The notes under the pieces are model-generated. The model had not been told where the DNA came from. It searched no databases and was given only the letters and a program-made list of their open reading frames with translations. From assembly GCA_947650365.1 (NCBI GenBank), contig OX393555.1, positions 13,471,550-13,535,549 on the forward strand: 64,000 nt of DNA, written 5' to 3'. The stretch's first letter is position 1, and every line of letters starts with the position of its first letter. Below, in pieces: positions 21,718 through 34,321 of the stretch. This DNA comes from Chamaelirium japonicum (Eukaryota; Streptophyta; Magnoliopsida; Liliales; Melanthiaceae). The position numbers and the translations under genes are program-made.

Positions 21718-21981
21718 GGGTACTATTTTGACTTTACCCCCCAAGTTTTACCTTGAATTAGACTTTACCCTCCATATTTTAATTAATTAGACTTTACCCC
21801 CAAACCTAACTTTTCCGTCAGCTCACCATCTAAGAGAAACGGTGAGCTGACGGAAAAGAAATAAAGTTTTGAGGGTGAGTTGACGGAACAGTTAGTTTTG
21901 GGCGGTAAAAGCTAATTAATGAAATATTGGGGGTAAAGTCTAATTCAAGGTAAATTTTGGGTGTCAAAGTCAAAATAGCCT
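21718..21981. mobile_element. Foldback MITE, about 264 bp
   Basis: It is almost wholly palindromic: TATTTTGACTTTAC and TTACCTTGAATTAGACTTTA on the left face TAAAGTCTAATTCAAGGTAA and GTCAAAGTCAAAATAG on the right. The centre is a perfect hairpin, GTCAGCTCACC / GGTGAGCTGAC, around ATCTAAGAGAAAC. No coding capacity. The target duplication is unclear. Confidence 0.75.
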
Positions 21982-21991
21982 CTCTTTTTTT

Positions 21992-22954
21992 GGAAAATTT
22001 TATTCATACCCCAAAAATCTGTAACTACACCGGTCTCCCTATCGTTTCTCAATAACTTACTCAGCGACCCTTTAATACCAACATTGCCCTTTTCTTTTGT
22101 ACCCCAAACCTCAAAGCCCTAACTTAGCATCTTTTGTACCTCCAACCCAACCCAATCCAACCCAAGGTTTGTTTGAACTTCCTTAGCCCTAATCTAATCT
22201 GTCGGGTTGGCCAGGTTGATCAGGTTGTGCGGGATGGGTTGATTGGCTTCAATATGGTAGAGGAAAAATAATTCGGGTTGGGTCCAGGTTAGCACGCCCA
22301 AATTTGGGTTTGGTTCGGATTGGGCTCGGGTTGGGTTCCGGTTGGCCCGCCCAAGTTGCAGCCCTACGTCTGCCTTCAAATAGGGGTAGCAATGGGTCGG
22401 GTCGGGTCGGGTTGAGACATAGGTATAAGGGCAAAACACCCAAACCGAACCCGACCCGTTTAATAAACGGGTCAAAAACTTAAACCCAAACCCGACCCGT
22501 TTAACTCGTTTACTAAACGAGTCGGGTCGTGTAGGGTCGGGTTGGCTCAACAGAACCCATGTAAACCTATCGGGTTGGGTCAAGACAAGTCGGATTGGGC
22601 CGGATTTGATCGGATTGGGTCAGGTTGGCTCGGGTCGGGTTGACACGACCCATTTGATAAACTGGTCAAGTCAGGTCAATCGGGCTATAAGTACAAACCC
22701 GAACCCGACCCATTAAATAAACGGGTCAATCGGGTTGACCCTTATATGACCCGAACCCGTTTAAGCCAAATCTAAACCCGCTAACTTCGGGTCGGGTTCG
22801 GGTCGGGTCAAGGATTGCCACCCCTGCCTTCAAGTATTAGCCAACTGTATGGGGTTTATTTGTATTCAAGAGTGCATATAATTAGGGTATATTTAAGGGG
22901 GTATGTGTTTGATTGGGGTATAATCAAGTTGGAGCGGGCCATTTAACTGGGGTG
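21992..22954. mobile_element. Outer MITE-like element O1, right end missing
   Basis: Left end GGAAAATTTTATTCATACCCC, then CTGTAACTACACCGG, CGTTTCTCAATAACTTACT and so on, colinear with 25535-26654. Similarity stops after CATTTAACTGGGGTG near 22954, so the right terminus is absent. It hosts a nested hAT MITE at 22381-22826. Confidence 0.7.
22381..22826. mobile_element. hAT MITE, 446 bp, nested in O1
   Basis: The ends are TAGGGGTAGCAAT and, complemented, CAGGGGTGGCAAT. The flanks are CCTTCAAA (22373-22380) and CCTTCAAG (22827-22834), an 8-bp duplication with one change. The inside consists of many CCCGACCCGTTTA / ATAAACGGGTC motifs in both orientations. The related outer element at 26370-26390 has the unoccupied site (GTGCCTTCAAGTATCAGCC). 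Confidence 0.88.
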
Positions 22955-24230
22955 GATCAAAGAGCGGGCTCACACCTTGGCAACTAACCACTTCAAGCAT
23001 AGTCTCTTTCTAGAATTTTGAGAAGCGTATCCTAAGAAACCTATGATGTTTGAATACTTCATTTACCCAATGTACCTATGCAGTCCGATATGAACCGATA
23101 CCCTCCTTCAATCACTATTTTTCTGTCATTAGGTGCCTAAAAAAGGTTTTACCATTTTTTTTTTGTTGAAACCCCAGATCGACCTACTTATAGCATCTCT
23201 AACCTGTACATTGCAACTAATTGTTGTGGCCTCTCAGATATGGCAATGAACCCCCTAAATAGATGATGTCATGCGGCTCATGCCCACTGGTTTCTTAGGG
23301 ATCTTGAATATAGTAATGACCTCTCGGATGACGTTTACCCTTTAACAGATGATAAACAAAAATATGACATCAAGATATTTAAACAATGATGAATAAAATG
23401 TGTGAGTCCTGGGTGTACAGGTAGACTACACTTTGCCTCCCTGAAGTTTAGCTCATAAACACTTAACCCCCCCATAGTTAAAAAACTACATTTTGCCCCC
23501 TTCAATTCAGTTTTGATTAGATAAAAATATCAAATGAGGAAATTAAGTAGTTGACAAAAGGGATTGAGCTAACATTTCAAACTTTAGGGAGTGATTTGGT
23601 GAGGTACATCACATTTTGATGTCATGAGTTGTTATGCTGATCCGCACTTCAACTATGGACTCTTATTATAAACATGCAAAAATTACCAAGGATGTGAGGT
23701 ACAGCACATTTCGCCGGTGCGGGGCGTCCCGCAGGTGATCAAAACTCTCCCTCGGATCAAGGATGTGAGGTACAACACATTTTGATGTCATGAGTTGTTA
23801 TGCTGATCCGCACTTCAACTATGGACTCTTATTATAAACATGCAAAAATTACCAAATGAGGAAATTAAGTAGTTGACCAAAGGGGTATTGCATGTGCTAA
23901 CATTTCAAACATTAGGCAGCGATATGGAATAAAATAAAGTGGGGTGGAGGATGAAATGGATGGGAGAAGGAACTCGAATATGACAGGAGGGAGAATATAG
24001 CCATTGAGATTTAATATAAAAATTTGATGCGGGCTTCTGATCCTGCCAATCTGATTGAGAACTTTGATGGAAATTTAGTGTAGGGCGAAATTCGTTTTTA
24101 GCTCTCATACAATCAAATTTAAATTTGATGAGTCATTTCATATAGGATTGGAAATGCTCTTAGAAAGAACCACAAACCAATACAATAAAACATGCGAAAA
24201 AAAGAAATGAAGGGAAAGCAATACCTCGAA
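22955..24230. other. Intergenic with a local tandem duplication, no gene recognised
   Basis: About 23605-23690 and 23767-23855 are near-identical copies of a segment starting GAGGTACA.CACATTTTGATG and ending GCAAAAATTACCAA, separated by a short GC-rich insert (CGGTGCGGGGCGTCCCGCAG). AATGAGGAAATTAAGTAGTT also flanks the pair at 23535 and 23853. Nothing else is recognised. Confidence 0.55.
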
Positions 24231-24886
24231 GCTTCAGCCAATATTTCACGCTAAATTATCAATTGCGACCTTGACCACCCGAAATCCAAACGAATCTGGG
24301 TCAGCATCGCCAGCCCCAGGGAGCTGAACATGAATGGCTAGGAACATTAAAAAGAAGAAGAAAAAAACAGAGTATGGCAGGGGGAGAGAGAGAGATCTGT
24401 ATCCATTTACGGTGAGCTGCCCGGTGATGGAGGAGGACCGGTGATGGAAAAGAGGATTGAGTCATCATGGTCGGAGTGCTTGAAAATCCTGATAGGATCT
24501 CGTCGTTCTCACCGGACAGGGCAAAAATGACATGGCAAAAATTATATGAGCAACAGACTTGAGCAAATCTAAGACTTGTGAATCCGTAAGAGCAACTACT
24601 AAAACAATCGATGGGGAACTCACCGCAGGTGGAGAGATGCCAACCTCTGGTGCGCCCGACCTCCTGCGATGTGCTCCTCTGCGTCCCCACAGGCAACGAC
24701 ACCGACCCCAACCCCGCCAGCGATGACCCTGATTGGTCCCCCTGCACACCCTTTTCCCCTCCTCCACTAAGTCTCTCCTCTGCTCTGCGAAAAACTTTTA
24801 AAAAAAAATCAGAGATAGAGAGAGAGAAAAGAGCCCGAAGGGGTGTGGGTGTTGGTCCCAGCCACATCGCCTGAACCCTAGGCCAC

Positions 24887-24938
<52 letters not shown>

Positions 24939-25526
24939 CCGGAGTTGAAGGAGGAGCAGTCGGTCGGTAAGGTCGGATCAGCAGACGTTCAGCGAGATCT
25001 GGATCTAGATCTGGATCTGGTCAGATAAGCAGTCGGTGGGTGAGATCGAAGCTGATCAATCCCCTCCGCCGGAGCTGCAGTCGGTCGGCGAGGTCGGATC
25101 AGCAGTCGGCCGGCGAGATCGGATCTGGCTCACCGGAGTAGTGGATTTTTGCCGAAGAGATCAGATCCAGGCTGTGATCTCTTCGGGAGAGAGCAGATCG
25201 GGGCTACAGCAGGTGGGATCAGGCGATTCACCTTCAGGGGCAGCCAGGAGGGAAGGAGGAGGGGGAGGGAGAGAGCAGCTCGGGGGTACCGCAAGAGGGA
25301 TCAGGCGTATCACCTTTCGGGGCCGCCGGGAGGGAAGAAGGAGGGGGAGGGGAGCAATGGCCTGGCGGAGAGGGTAAGGGCAGGGGTCCGGGGGGCCCTA
25401 TGGTTGGGGGTTTCATCTATAGAAAGGGAGAGGGAGAGAGAGAGAGAGGGGGGGGGGGGGGGGGGGGGGTCGCGGTAGAGAGAGCGAGAGGGGGGTATTT
25501 CCATATAAGGGTCGCCGATCACCTCC
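24231..25526. other. Unassigned region with (GA)n, poly-G and GC-rich repeats
   Basis: 24889-24937 is (GA)n. About 24950-25150 repeats CAGTCGGTCGGCGAGGTCGGATCAG-type units and GATCTGGATCT. 25446-25470 is a long G run. Open frames on both strands (for example 24301-24867 minus) are of mixed composition with no domain; a GT donor-like CTGCG|GTGAGTT near 24620 (minus) hints at an old 5' exon but is not enough to call one. Confidence 0.4.
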
Positions 25527-25534
25527 CATTTTTA

Positions 25535-26654
25535 GGGAAATTTTATTCATACCCCAAAAATCTGTAATTAGCCCCCGTATCCCTAGCGTTTCTCAATAAC
25601 TTACTTAATAATCCTTTAATACCAACAATGCCCTTTTTTTTATACCCCAAACCCCAAAGCCCCTGCTCAGCGTCTTTTGTACCCCAACCCAACCCAATGT
25701 TCGTTTAAACTTAGCCCACGCCCAACACGTCGGGTTGTGCGGGGTGGGTTCGGGTTAACCCGCCCAAAGTCGGGTTGGGTTCGGGTTGGCCCGCCCAAGT
25801 TGCAGCTAGGGGTGGCAATGAGTCGTGTCGGGTTCGTGTCGTGTCTAGTTTCGTGTCGTGTCCAAAACCCCTAGACCCGGATCCGACCCGTTTAACTAAT
25901 TGTGTCTAGATCCTAAACCTGTACCCGACTCGCTAATAAACAGGTAGACACGATAAGATCCGATAAGACCCGTTTACCACCCGGATCTATTCAGTTGACC
26001 CGATCCGACCCAATCCGACTTGACCCGACCTGACCCGAAAGACCCACTGGTTTTATATATTATAGTATCGGATTGCTGGTAGACCCGACCCGATCCGACA
26101 TGACCTATTGAATACTAAACGGGTCTTCCTGGGTCTACCGTGTCCAGACCCTAAACCCGGACCCGACCCGTTTAATAAACGGGTCTATCGTGTCGACCCG
26201 TTTACGACCCGAATCTGTTTAGCCTTGACCCAGACCCGCTAACTTCGTGTCGGGTCCTGTCGGGTCGAGAAGAAATGATTCGGGTTGGGCTCGGATTAGC
26301 CCGCCCAAATTCGGGTTGGGTTCGGGTTGGACTCGGGTTGGGTTCAGGTTGGCCCGCCCAAGTTGCAGCTCTACTTGTGCCTTCAAGTATCAGCCAACTG
26401 CATGGGGTTTATTTAAGAGTGGGGTGTATTCAAGAGTGCATATAATTGGGGTATATTTAAGGGGGTATGTGTTTGATTGGGGTATAATCAAGTTGGGGCG
26501 GGCCATTTAACTGGGGTGTATTGAAGGTGGGGTGTAAGGGGGAAGGGTATTTTTGGGATAGGAATGGGGTATGAAAAAAAAAAACTGGGGTGTATTCAAG
26601 TTTCTTGGAAATGGGGGCTAATTACAAATTTATGGGGTATGAATAATATTTCCC
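25535..26654. mobile_element. Outer MITE-like element O2, 1120 bp, complete
   Basis: The termini are GGGAAATTTTATTCATACCCC and, complemented, GGGAAATATTATTCATACCCC. The flanks are CATTTTTA at 25527-25534 and 26655-26662. The interior is colinear with O1 and contains many CGGGTTGGGTTCGGGTTGG motifs. A second element starting TAGGGGTGGCAATGAG at 25807 is nested in it and ends near 26268 without a clear right terminus. The superfamily is uncertain; an 8-bp duplication favours hAT, a 9-bp reading would favour Mutator. Confidence 0.8.
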
Positions 26655-26878
26655 CATTTTTAACCCAGCTCCAATTGGTTCGGACGGGTATCATCACCTA
26701 CCATTTTTAACCCACATTATAATCACAGCTGTCCGGATCAATCACAGCCGCTATTCCATCTCTTTCAAGTGAATGACACTCACCCGAACAGCAATGAACG
26801 GCTGTGTTTATCTCTTAGGGTTTGTCTCTCGACTGAATTAAATGTTTATCCCCCCCACAAAACCCTGAAATATTATAT

Positions 26879-26881
<3 letters not shown>

Positions 26882-26934
<53 letters not shown>
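26882..26934. repeat. (TA)n microsatellite
   Basis: Uninterrupted TA dinucleotide run directly abutting the palindromic unit at 26935. Confidence 0.98.

Positions 26935-27409
<475 letters not shown>

Positions 27410-27482
<73 letters not shown>
27410..27482. repeat. (CT)n then (TA)n microsatellite
   Basis: About 39 bp of CT followed by about 34 bp of TA, between unit T2 and foldback H. Confidence 0.97.
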
Positions 27483-27484
<2 letters not shown>

Positions 27485-27868
27485 GGGCGGGGAGACTGCA
27501 CCCGAGGTGCAGCGTAACGCTGCACCGCTCCCTTGTTTTACCTACCTAGAAGTTTTGGAATTGGATGAAATTTGGTGAGGGTGTTGTCTAGGGTAAGGTG
27601 ATCATCCTCACAAATTTTCATCAAATTCTAAAACTTCTAGGGGGGTCAAATGGTCGAAGCAAAATCAGTCGTCCGCAGTCACCGTTAAAATCTGCAGATT
27701 TTGCTTCGACCATTTGACCCCTCTAGAAGTTTTGGAATTTGATGAAAATTTGTGAGGATGATCATCTTACCCTAGACAACACCCTTACCAAATTTCATCC
27801 AATTCCAAAACTTCTAGGTAGGTAAAAAAAGCGGACGGTGCAGCATTGTTGTTGCACCTCGGGTGCAG

Positions 27869-27871
<3 letters not shown>
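27483..27871. mobile_element. Foldback element H between (TA)n tracts
   Basis: The 389-bp near-palindrome is AT-rich with GC-rich tips. The left arm has CTGCACCCGAGGTGCAGC, TACCTACCTAGAAGTTTTGG, TGTTGTCTAGGGTAAG and TCAAATGGTCGAAGC; all recur complemented in the right arm. The turn is near 27685 (AAAATCTGCAGATTTTG). It is unrelated in sequence to T1-T3 but has the same (TA)n flanks. A transcript would form a hairpin of about 190 bp. Confidence 0.82.

Positions 27872-27956
<85 letters not shown>
27872..27956. repeat. (TA)n microsatellite
   Basis: About 85 bp of TA between foldback H and unit T3. Confidence 0.98.
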
Positions 27957-27958
<2 letters not shown>

Positions 27959-28096
27959 GCGTGTTAAGATGCGGCGCGTGCGGTGTCGCACTGCAGCCGT
28001 TCGATGCACCGTTGCGTGCGTGCGATGCACGCAGCCGGTATATCTGACGATTGCGGTGCGACACCGCACACACTGCACGTCGCATTTTATCATTCC
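27957..28096. mobile_element. Microsatellite-flanked MITE T3
   Basis: GGGCGTGTTAAGATGCGGCG is mirrored, less perfectly, by CGTCGCATTTTATCATTCC. It shares the CCGTTCGATGCACCGTTGCG core with T1 and T2. (TA)n lies to the left and (CT)n (28097-28120) to the right. Confidence 0.7.
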
Positions 28097-28120
28097 TCTC
28101 TCTCTCTCTCTCTCTCTCTC

Positions 28121-29519
28121 GCATTTTATCATACCAAGGGGTATTTGTGCGTCACAGTTTACTGTGAAAATTTGTCGGCCTTTGATCAGATTATTTTAAG
28201 TTTTTTTTTTAATCATAATTCAAGTAGAGTGGATTGACCATCCATTAAAAAAAATTAGTTAAAAAGTATAACATGACACCTAAATATAGGGGAGGACTAG
28301 TGTGTTGGCTAGTCGGGAGGAAGCTCAAGTGAAAAGAATCTCCATATTGAAATGTGTAAATTTTAGATCGGGTGTATCTCTACTTTTTAGTGAACGGTCT
28401 GGATGAACCCGAGCAACTCGAGGAACCCAATGAACTTTCATGGTCCAAACACGGGAAACCCTCTACAAGTTCCTCGGGCAACTCGGGCAATTTGGGCAAA
28501 TGCAATATAACTTGGTCCAAACACGGTCAAACCTTCAAAGCCGACCAAGTCCACCCCTAATTAACCGGATTTACCGGGTTACCCGACCTGACCCTTTTAG
28601 GATGGGTTTGGGATGCTAAAAAACAAGTTTGGGACGAGTTTGGGATTTTAATTTAAAACCCGATCGAGTTCGAGTTGGGTTCGGATTTTACTCAAACCCG
28701 CCCCGGCTCGATCCGGCTATATAGCTTATATGAATAACTCCACACAAGTCCACAATATAAAGCTCGTAAAAGCATTTATTTTTTTAATTGTAAATGATTC
28801 TCCAATTATTCATGAATAAGTATTTATTGAATGATTTTTTCTAGAGCATGCATAGTCATAATACTTATAGAATTCTAAATCATTATCAAATTAATGATGA
28901 ATTTGTATAGGTTGTTTTATGAAGCCGACTCGACCAGCAAAACATAAACGGAACGGGGCGAGGCGGACACGGGTCTTTCCAGTGCTAATTGGGATGGGTT
29001 TGGGAATTGCCCCCAAAACTAGACGTGGGTTTGGGACGAGTATGGGGTGGGATAAAATATGACGAGGGCGGGTTCAGGATAGGACTAGCTGCTATAGTGA
29101 AATCATTGTAGCAACAATATCAATTCTGTTTGGTGAGAGTATTGTGGGTGCAAAAATGGCTAAGACTTTTAGCGAGTCCACAGGCTCACGGCCCATCAGG
29201 TAGCAGCTCAACAAACAAGCTCGAAGTACCTAGCCCTTTATGAAGCAGAAGAGCACACATCTCACAACAGCTCACAAGGATAACTCGTGGCCATTCAAAA
29301 GGCCTACATCGTTATAGGCCTATGAAAATAGCTCATGGCTCGTTTGGAGACTAACCACAGTCCACAGGTCACCATACGGACCAATCATAAAATACCATAT
29401 TCACTTCGGTATTTATGAAAAAGCAGCATTTATAAATATAACTGGCCCACCACCCAAGTAGGAACTAGGAAGTAGCTAGTATGAAGTGGTAAGTCCCTCG
29501 ACGAGTAGGAGACGGCTTA
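28121..29519. other. Intergenic with fragments of GGGTTCGGGT-type MITEs
   Basis: 28380-28720 holds CCCGAGCAACTCGAGG, GGGCAACTCGGGCAATTTGG and CCCGATCGAGTTCGAGTTGG motifs and the phrase AAGTCCACCCCTAATTAACC, resembling ends of the TAGGGGTGG MITE family in a decayed state. 28920-29080 has further GGGTTTGGGACGAG motifs. Nothing is recognised at 29090-29500. Confidence 0.4.
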
Positions 29520-29706
29520 ATTTCGCAAAATGCCAAAAAGTAGAACGTTTACACAAAACGACAGAAAGCGGTCGTCGGCCTTCGTGCCCCTTCTTCCGAT
29601 TGGGTTGGGTAGGTGGGTTGTTGGGTGGGGCCCACATCTTTCCTTGAGTGTCCATAAAGAGAGAGAGAGACAGCACAGAAGTAGTACACAAGACCATCCG
29701 CTCGAA

Positions 29707-29871
29707 GATTTAAAGAGGTTGGAGCATCCCGCTCTATCTCATTGGTCCATATCGAGGGCTTTTTGTCATTTCACCATGATAAAAGTATGAAATGACAAAC
29801 ATATCCTTGGAATAGAACAATGAGAGCGAGCGGGATGCTCCACCCTCTTTAAGGAGGTTGGAACAGAATCG
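29707..29871. mobile_element. Foldback MITE of the 18502 family, left tip missing
   Basis: AAGATTTAAAGAGGTTGGAG on the left and the complete right end GGAGGTTGGAACAGAATCGG. The central TCATTTCACCATGATAAAAG matches 18502-18680. Confidence 0.65.
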
Positions 29872-30084
29872 GACTCGGGAGGGGGGTTGGAGACTGATGA
29901 GGAGCGTAGGAGGAGTGACGTGTCGAGCTTTTATTCGTGCGTACCCTCCTTAAATCAGCAGATAAATCAAGGGGTTTGGCGGGTTGTTGGGTGTGGGTGT
30001 CAGTTGTGGTGGTCTCGCCAGGATTTTTTTCTTCAACAAAGAAAAGAAACAAATTAAACAAACCCCAGGCCAATTTGAGGGAGT

Positions 30085-30168
30085 ACGATTTTGTTCCAAC
30101 CTCCTTAAAGAGGTTGGATGTTCCCGGTCTCTCTCATTGGTCCATATCAAGGGCTTTTGGTCATTTCA
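30085..30168. mobile_element. Half copy of the 18502-family MITE
   Basis: Only the left arm is present: ACGATTTTGTTCCAACCTCC to GGTCATTTCATAA. It sits where D1 has GGATCATGGATCGGGCCC instead. Confidence 0.6.
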
Positions 30169-32480
30169 TAACGCACGCATGCATTCATGGGCCGACCCCC
30201 TAATTAAGATTAAAACATTAATTATGTAATTAATAAGTGGCTGAAAGAAGAAGAGGGGTGAATCGATGAGCTTAGGGGCTAGGGCCGAACAAACCATGTG
30301 CTTGGAAACAGCAGCAACAGTGTTCGCCGCCCGAACCCATGGAAACAGGTGGTCATCAATCATGTTGGCGCATGAGCTCGAAGGTTTTCCTGATTCAGTA
30401 CGACTCGATTAATGTGGCAACGTGCAACTAATAGTGTAAACAACTTTAAAGTCGCTAGTGGGTTTCAACCACCAGTTGCACGCTGCCATGTCAATCGGGC
30501 CGCCGAAATCGACAAAACCTTCAAGCTGAGTTGCATGCAGACAAAGAAAACCAAGAGAATATTCTCTCAGTCAATTAGAAAGAAGCTTTGCTGATTTAAA
30601 CCAATGGATTTGCTGATTCAAAGATTTCAAAAAAAAGATCCTCTATCTTTAGAAATTGAATTAAAAGAAACAAATGCAAACGTGCATGCTCGTGCATGTC
30701 GGCACTAGAAGAAATAGGGGGAGAAAAAATAAGAAGAATTTTGCATGTCAGTAGCAATGCTATTAAGCCCGAATTTTGCATGTCAGTGGCAATGCTATTA
30801 AACCCGAAGGTTTTCTTATAAAAAAGTATAAAAGAGATGGGTCTCTCGGCGGTGCACCGAGAGACCCATTGCATGTCAGTGGCAATGCTTTTAAGTCCGA
30901 AGGTTTTCCCGATTCAGTACGGCCCGATTGGCGTGGCAGTGTGCAACTGGTGGTGTAAACAACTTTAAGGTCGCTAGTGGGTTTCAACTACCAATTGCAC
31001 ACTGCCATGTCAATCGGGCCGTCGAAATTGGGAGAACCTTAAGGTTGAGTTGCATGCAGACAAAGAAAACCAAGAGAATATTCCAAAGGATTTCAGAAAA
31101 AAGATCTTATGCTTTTAAAACAAAAAAATAATTCTTTTTTTTTTTTTACAGCAACATCATAGAGAATATTGTTCCTCTGTTTTCGGAATGGAAATTCATA
31201 AATTCTTGACACAATCAAACACACACACGAAAAAAAATTATGAACTTTTCTGAAAGAAAAATACCTAGGACATTGGATCAACAACATTATGCCATTATTC
31301 TATAAAAAAAATACAACTAAATGCCATAGGTCAGGATGAAAAGCATTGAATTTAAAAGAATCTCACCTCGGATTGGTCCACGCCTTGGTGGTGAAGGTTC
31401 CGCTGATGATGAAAGATCCGCTGATTGAAATTGCAAGAAAACATCAAATTTTCATTTCATATGTGAAAACCAAGGAAACAAAGTAATGAGACATGTCCTG
31501 AGAAAATTAAAATGTATAAAACATAAAAAAAAAAACCAATAGGCATTTGAAGGGAGATATCACCTCGGATTGATGCGAGGGGCGACTGTAGAAACAACTA
31601 CAGAAGGAAAAAAAACAGGGATTAAAAGCAAAGTCAGGAAGGGCCAAAAATTAAAATTCTGCTGTTTGTAGAAAGATATATGCTTGAGATTGTGGAATAT
31701 GCTATCGCAGAGAGACAGATACAGACAGAGAGAGAGTCCATACCAGGAAGGGCCAAGAACCAAAATTCTGCCTTCAGCCTGCACGATCACGGCTTGCCTT
31801 CAGCCTCTCGTGAAGGGTAGATGCCATATGCACGATCACAGCCTGCCTTCATTCTCTCTTGAAGGGTTTGCGGTGAATGCAATTGAAAGGAGAGAATTTG
31901 GGAACTGAATGATTTCCATATCGGGGCAATATGAAGGATTTGGGCCAATCGTGGGTTGCTTGATTTGGGGACGCCGGAGGATTTGGGCCGGAAAAGGGGG
32001 TGGAGGGGGTGTGAAGCACGGATCGAGGGGGAGGGGGGTGATCACTGTGGGCATGAAGGGCGGCTCGAGGGGGCCGTGAAGGACGGGGATGTGAAAGGGG
32101 CACTGGGGTTTGGATTCGCACGGGAATGAAAGTGATTGCTTGATTTGGGGGCGCCAAAGGATCTGGGTGTGTCGGCTCGATTTTGGGGGCTCGAGGGGGA
32201 GTGGAGCGATCATCTCGGCCAGAAAAGAGGGTGTGAAGGAGGCCGAAAAAGGGGGTGTGAAGGACGGCTCGAGGGGGACGGGGGCGATCATCTCGGCCTG
32301 AAGTACGGCTCGAGGGGTAGGGTGGCGATCATCTCGGTGGGAGGGGGGCGATCACAGTGGGCGTGAAGGGCAGCGGCTCGAGGGGGCCGTGAAGGACGGG
32401 GGTGTGAAAGGAGGGCTGGGTTCGGATCGCACGGGAATGAAGGGGATGAATGGGATCCGGTTTCACTGTGAAATCACAGT

Positions 32481-34313
32481 CGTCCATTTCTAATCACGGC
32501 TGTCCCTTTACCTGGCAGTTGGGGCTGAGTGCGATGCACCAGTTGAGTTTGGGTGCAACGGACGCCTGTGATTTTGGGGGACTGACAGACTGTTTTTTTG
32601 GGGGTAGATGATGGGGGTAGAGATGGGCTATCTCTTAGACAATTGAATAAATTGATCTAGTCAGCATAATATTTTGGGTAGAGATGGAATTGGTCTAGTC
32701 AGTATAATATTTTTTGTCTGGTCAGCACAAAACCGTCGTGCCATGTTATATAGATATTCTTAATGCAAGCATTGTATACTTATGCCTAACACGTCACAAA
32801 AACATCTAAACTGATAATCTTTTGCAAGAGAGGGAGAGAGAATCTTTCGACATCAAATCACGATATAGTGCATGCTACTTGTAATATTCCGAGGCGAGTC
32901 GAGAGCATAACATAACTTAAATTTTAATCTTTCAGAGTCTAGCATAGTGCCTATTGATTAGGATAATCGTACGAAGTATAATTTTGTAGAGATCGTCGGG
33001 CTCTGATCGTACCTCATACTGGTCCCTCCATGAGGGAGCCACCCGTGGTTAGAGTAATTTCACTATCTATGCTTGATTTACTTTGAATGAATGACTTATT
33101 CATTTTTATTGATTGGACCTCTCCAAATTGGTGTTAAATGGTAGATCTAATAGCTCGAAATAATTCTTCCTTGAAAAATGACACTGGAAAAGCCGAATAT
33201 GATGCTAAGAGGTTTTAGGATTTTGGGTCTTAGTATCAAAGTTTAGGGTTTTATGATTTAATTAGGGATTTTTTTAAAATTTGGCATTTCAATTTTTTCA
33301 GGAATTCAACCCAATTTTCGTATAGAATATTTTGACCCCCTAATTTTGCTTCAAGGGGCTAAAAATGAAAAAATTACAAAAAAATTTGAAAAATTTAGAA
33401 CCATCTTTTGTGCTGTGGCACTTACAAGTGCCCAAACCAGGACATTTATGTGTCCTATTAAAAAAAAAAGGGGCATCCATGGGTAATAAATTTTAGGGGT
33501 AATTAGCTTAAGACCCCTCTAACCAACCAAACATTAGGATAAACCTACTGGAACTTTTCATTTGAGCTCTAGCCCCTCAAACTAACCCAACATTAAGATA
33601 AACCCTTCCCTTTTTTTTTTATTCCCAAGACCCAACCTCACCCCCTCTCCTCTCTCGATCGACCATGGCAACAACAAAGGCGGAGACGAGCGGCAGAGGC
33701 GGAGGTGGGGCGAGCGGCAGCAGTGGCGGAGGCAGATCCGACTGCCAGCAGCGGAGGAGGAGGCAGCGGGTTTGAGCGGCGGCAACGGCCGCGACTGGGG
33801 TTGGCTTAGGTTTGGATTTCTAGGTCTAGGGTTTATCCCATAGCTTATAGATTATGTCCGACCGGGGAGAGAGGGGTTTAGTTAGGTCCGGCCGGGGGAG
33901 GAGGGGGTGTTCGAATAGGTCCGGCGGTCGTAGCGGCGGTGGGGGGTTTGGCTAGGTCCGGTGGGGGGGGGGGGGGGGGGGGGATGACATTCATTTCTAA
34001 ATTAGAAGTGAATGCAGGGGTATTTTCGTCCACAAGGGCTGGAGCTCAAATGAAAAAATGGTTGGGACTGCTGCTCAAAAGGGATCTCTAAAAATGGCTT
34101 CTCACCAACTCCCCCTAAATTTTATTGTGTCGTGGAAAGACTGAAATACCCAAATACTATCTTCTTATTATTTATGCATGGATAACAGTTGCATTGATTT
34201 TTAAGCGCCATTTTGTATGAGTAGTGGTATGGAGCCCATATACGGGAATCCGGTGCAAACTTGAGGGCTTGTGGGACCCACATGCAGGAGTGGGGCCTAC
34301 ACACCTGAGTCTG
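32481..34313. other. Intergenic, no gene recognised
   Basis: Mostly AT-rich. 33485-34125 may be another small element, because TAATAAATTTTAGGGGTAA near its left edge resembles the complement of CCCCCTAAATTTTATTGT at its right; it contains a GGCGG-rich patch and a G run at 33967-33982. Short open frames lack domains. Confidence 0.35.
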
Positions 34314-34321
34314 CACGAGAT

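Larger units (their letters stand above)
29520..32480. repeat. Segmental duplicate D2 (pair with 18240-21640)
   Basis: Colinear with D1, but without the 421-bp MITE (empty site near 30945) and with extra small MITE pieces at 29707-29871 and 30085-30168. The hairpin at 30837-30869 and exon-like donor sites at about 31365 and 31563 are kept. No complete gene is recognised. Confidence 0.8.

Noticed and set aside
24301-24867. 188-codon minus-strand frame
   Set aside because: Mixed composition, overlapping open frames on both strands, no recognised domain, no clear promoter; kept only as a note in the region entry.
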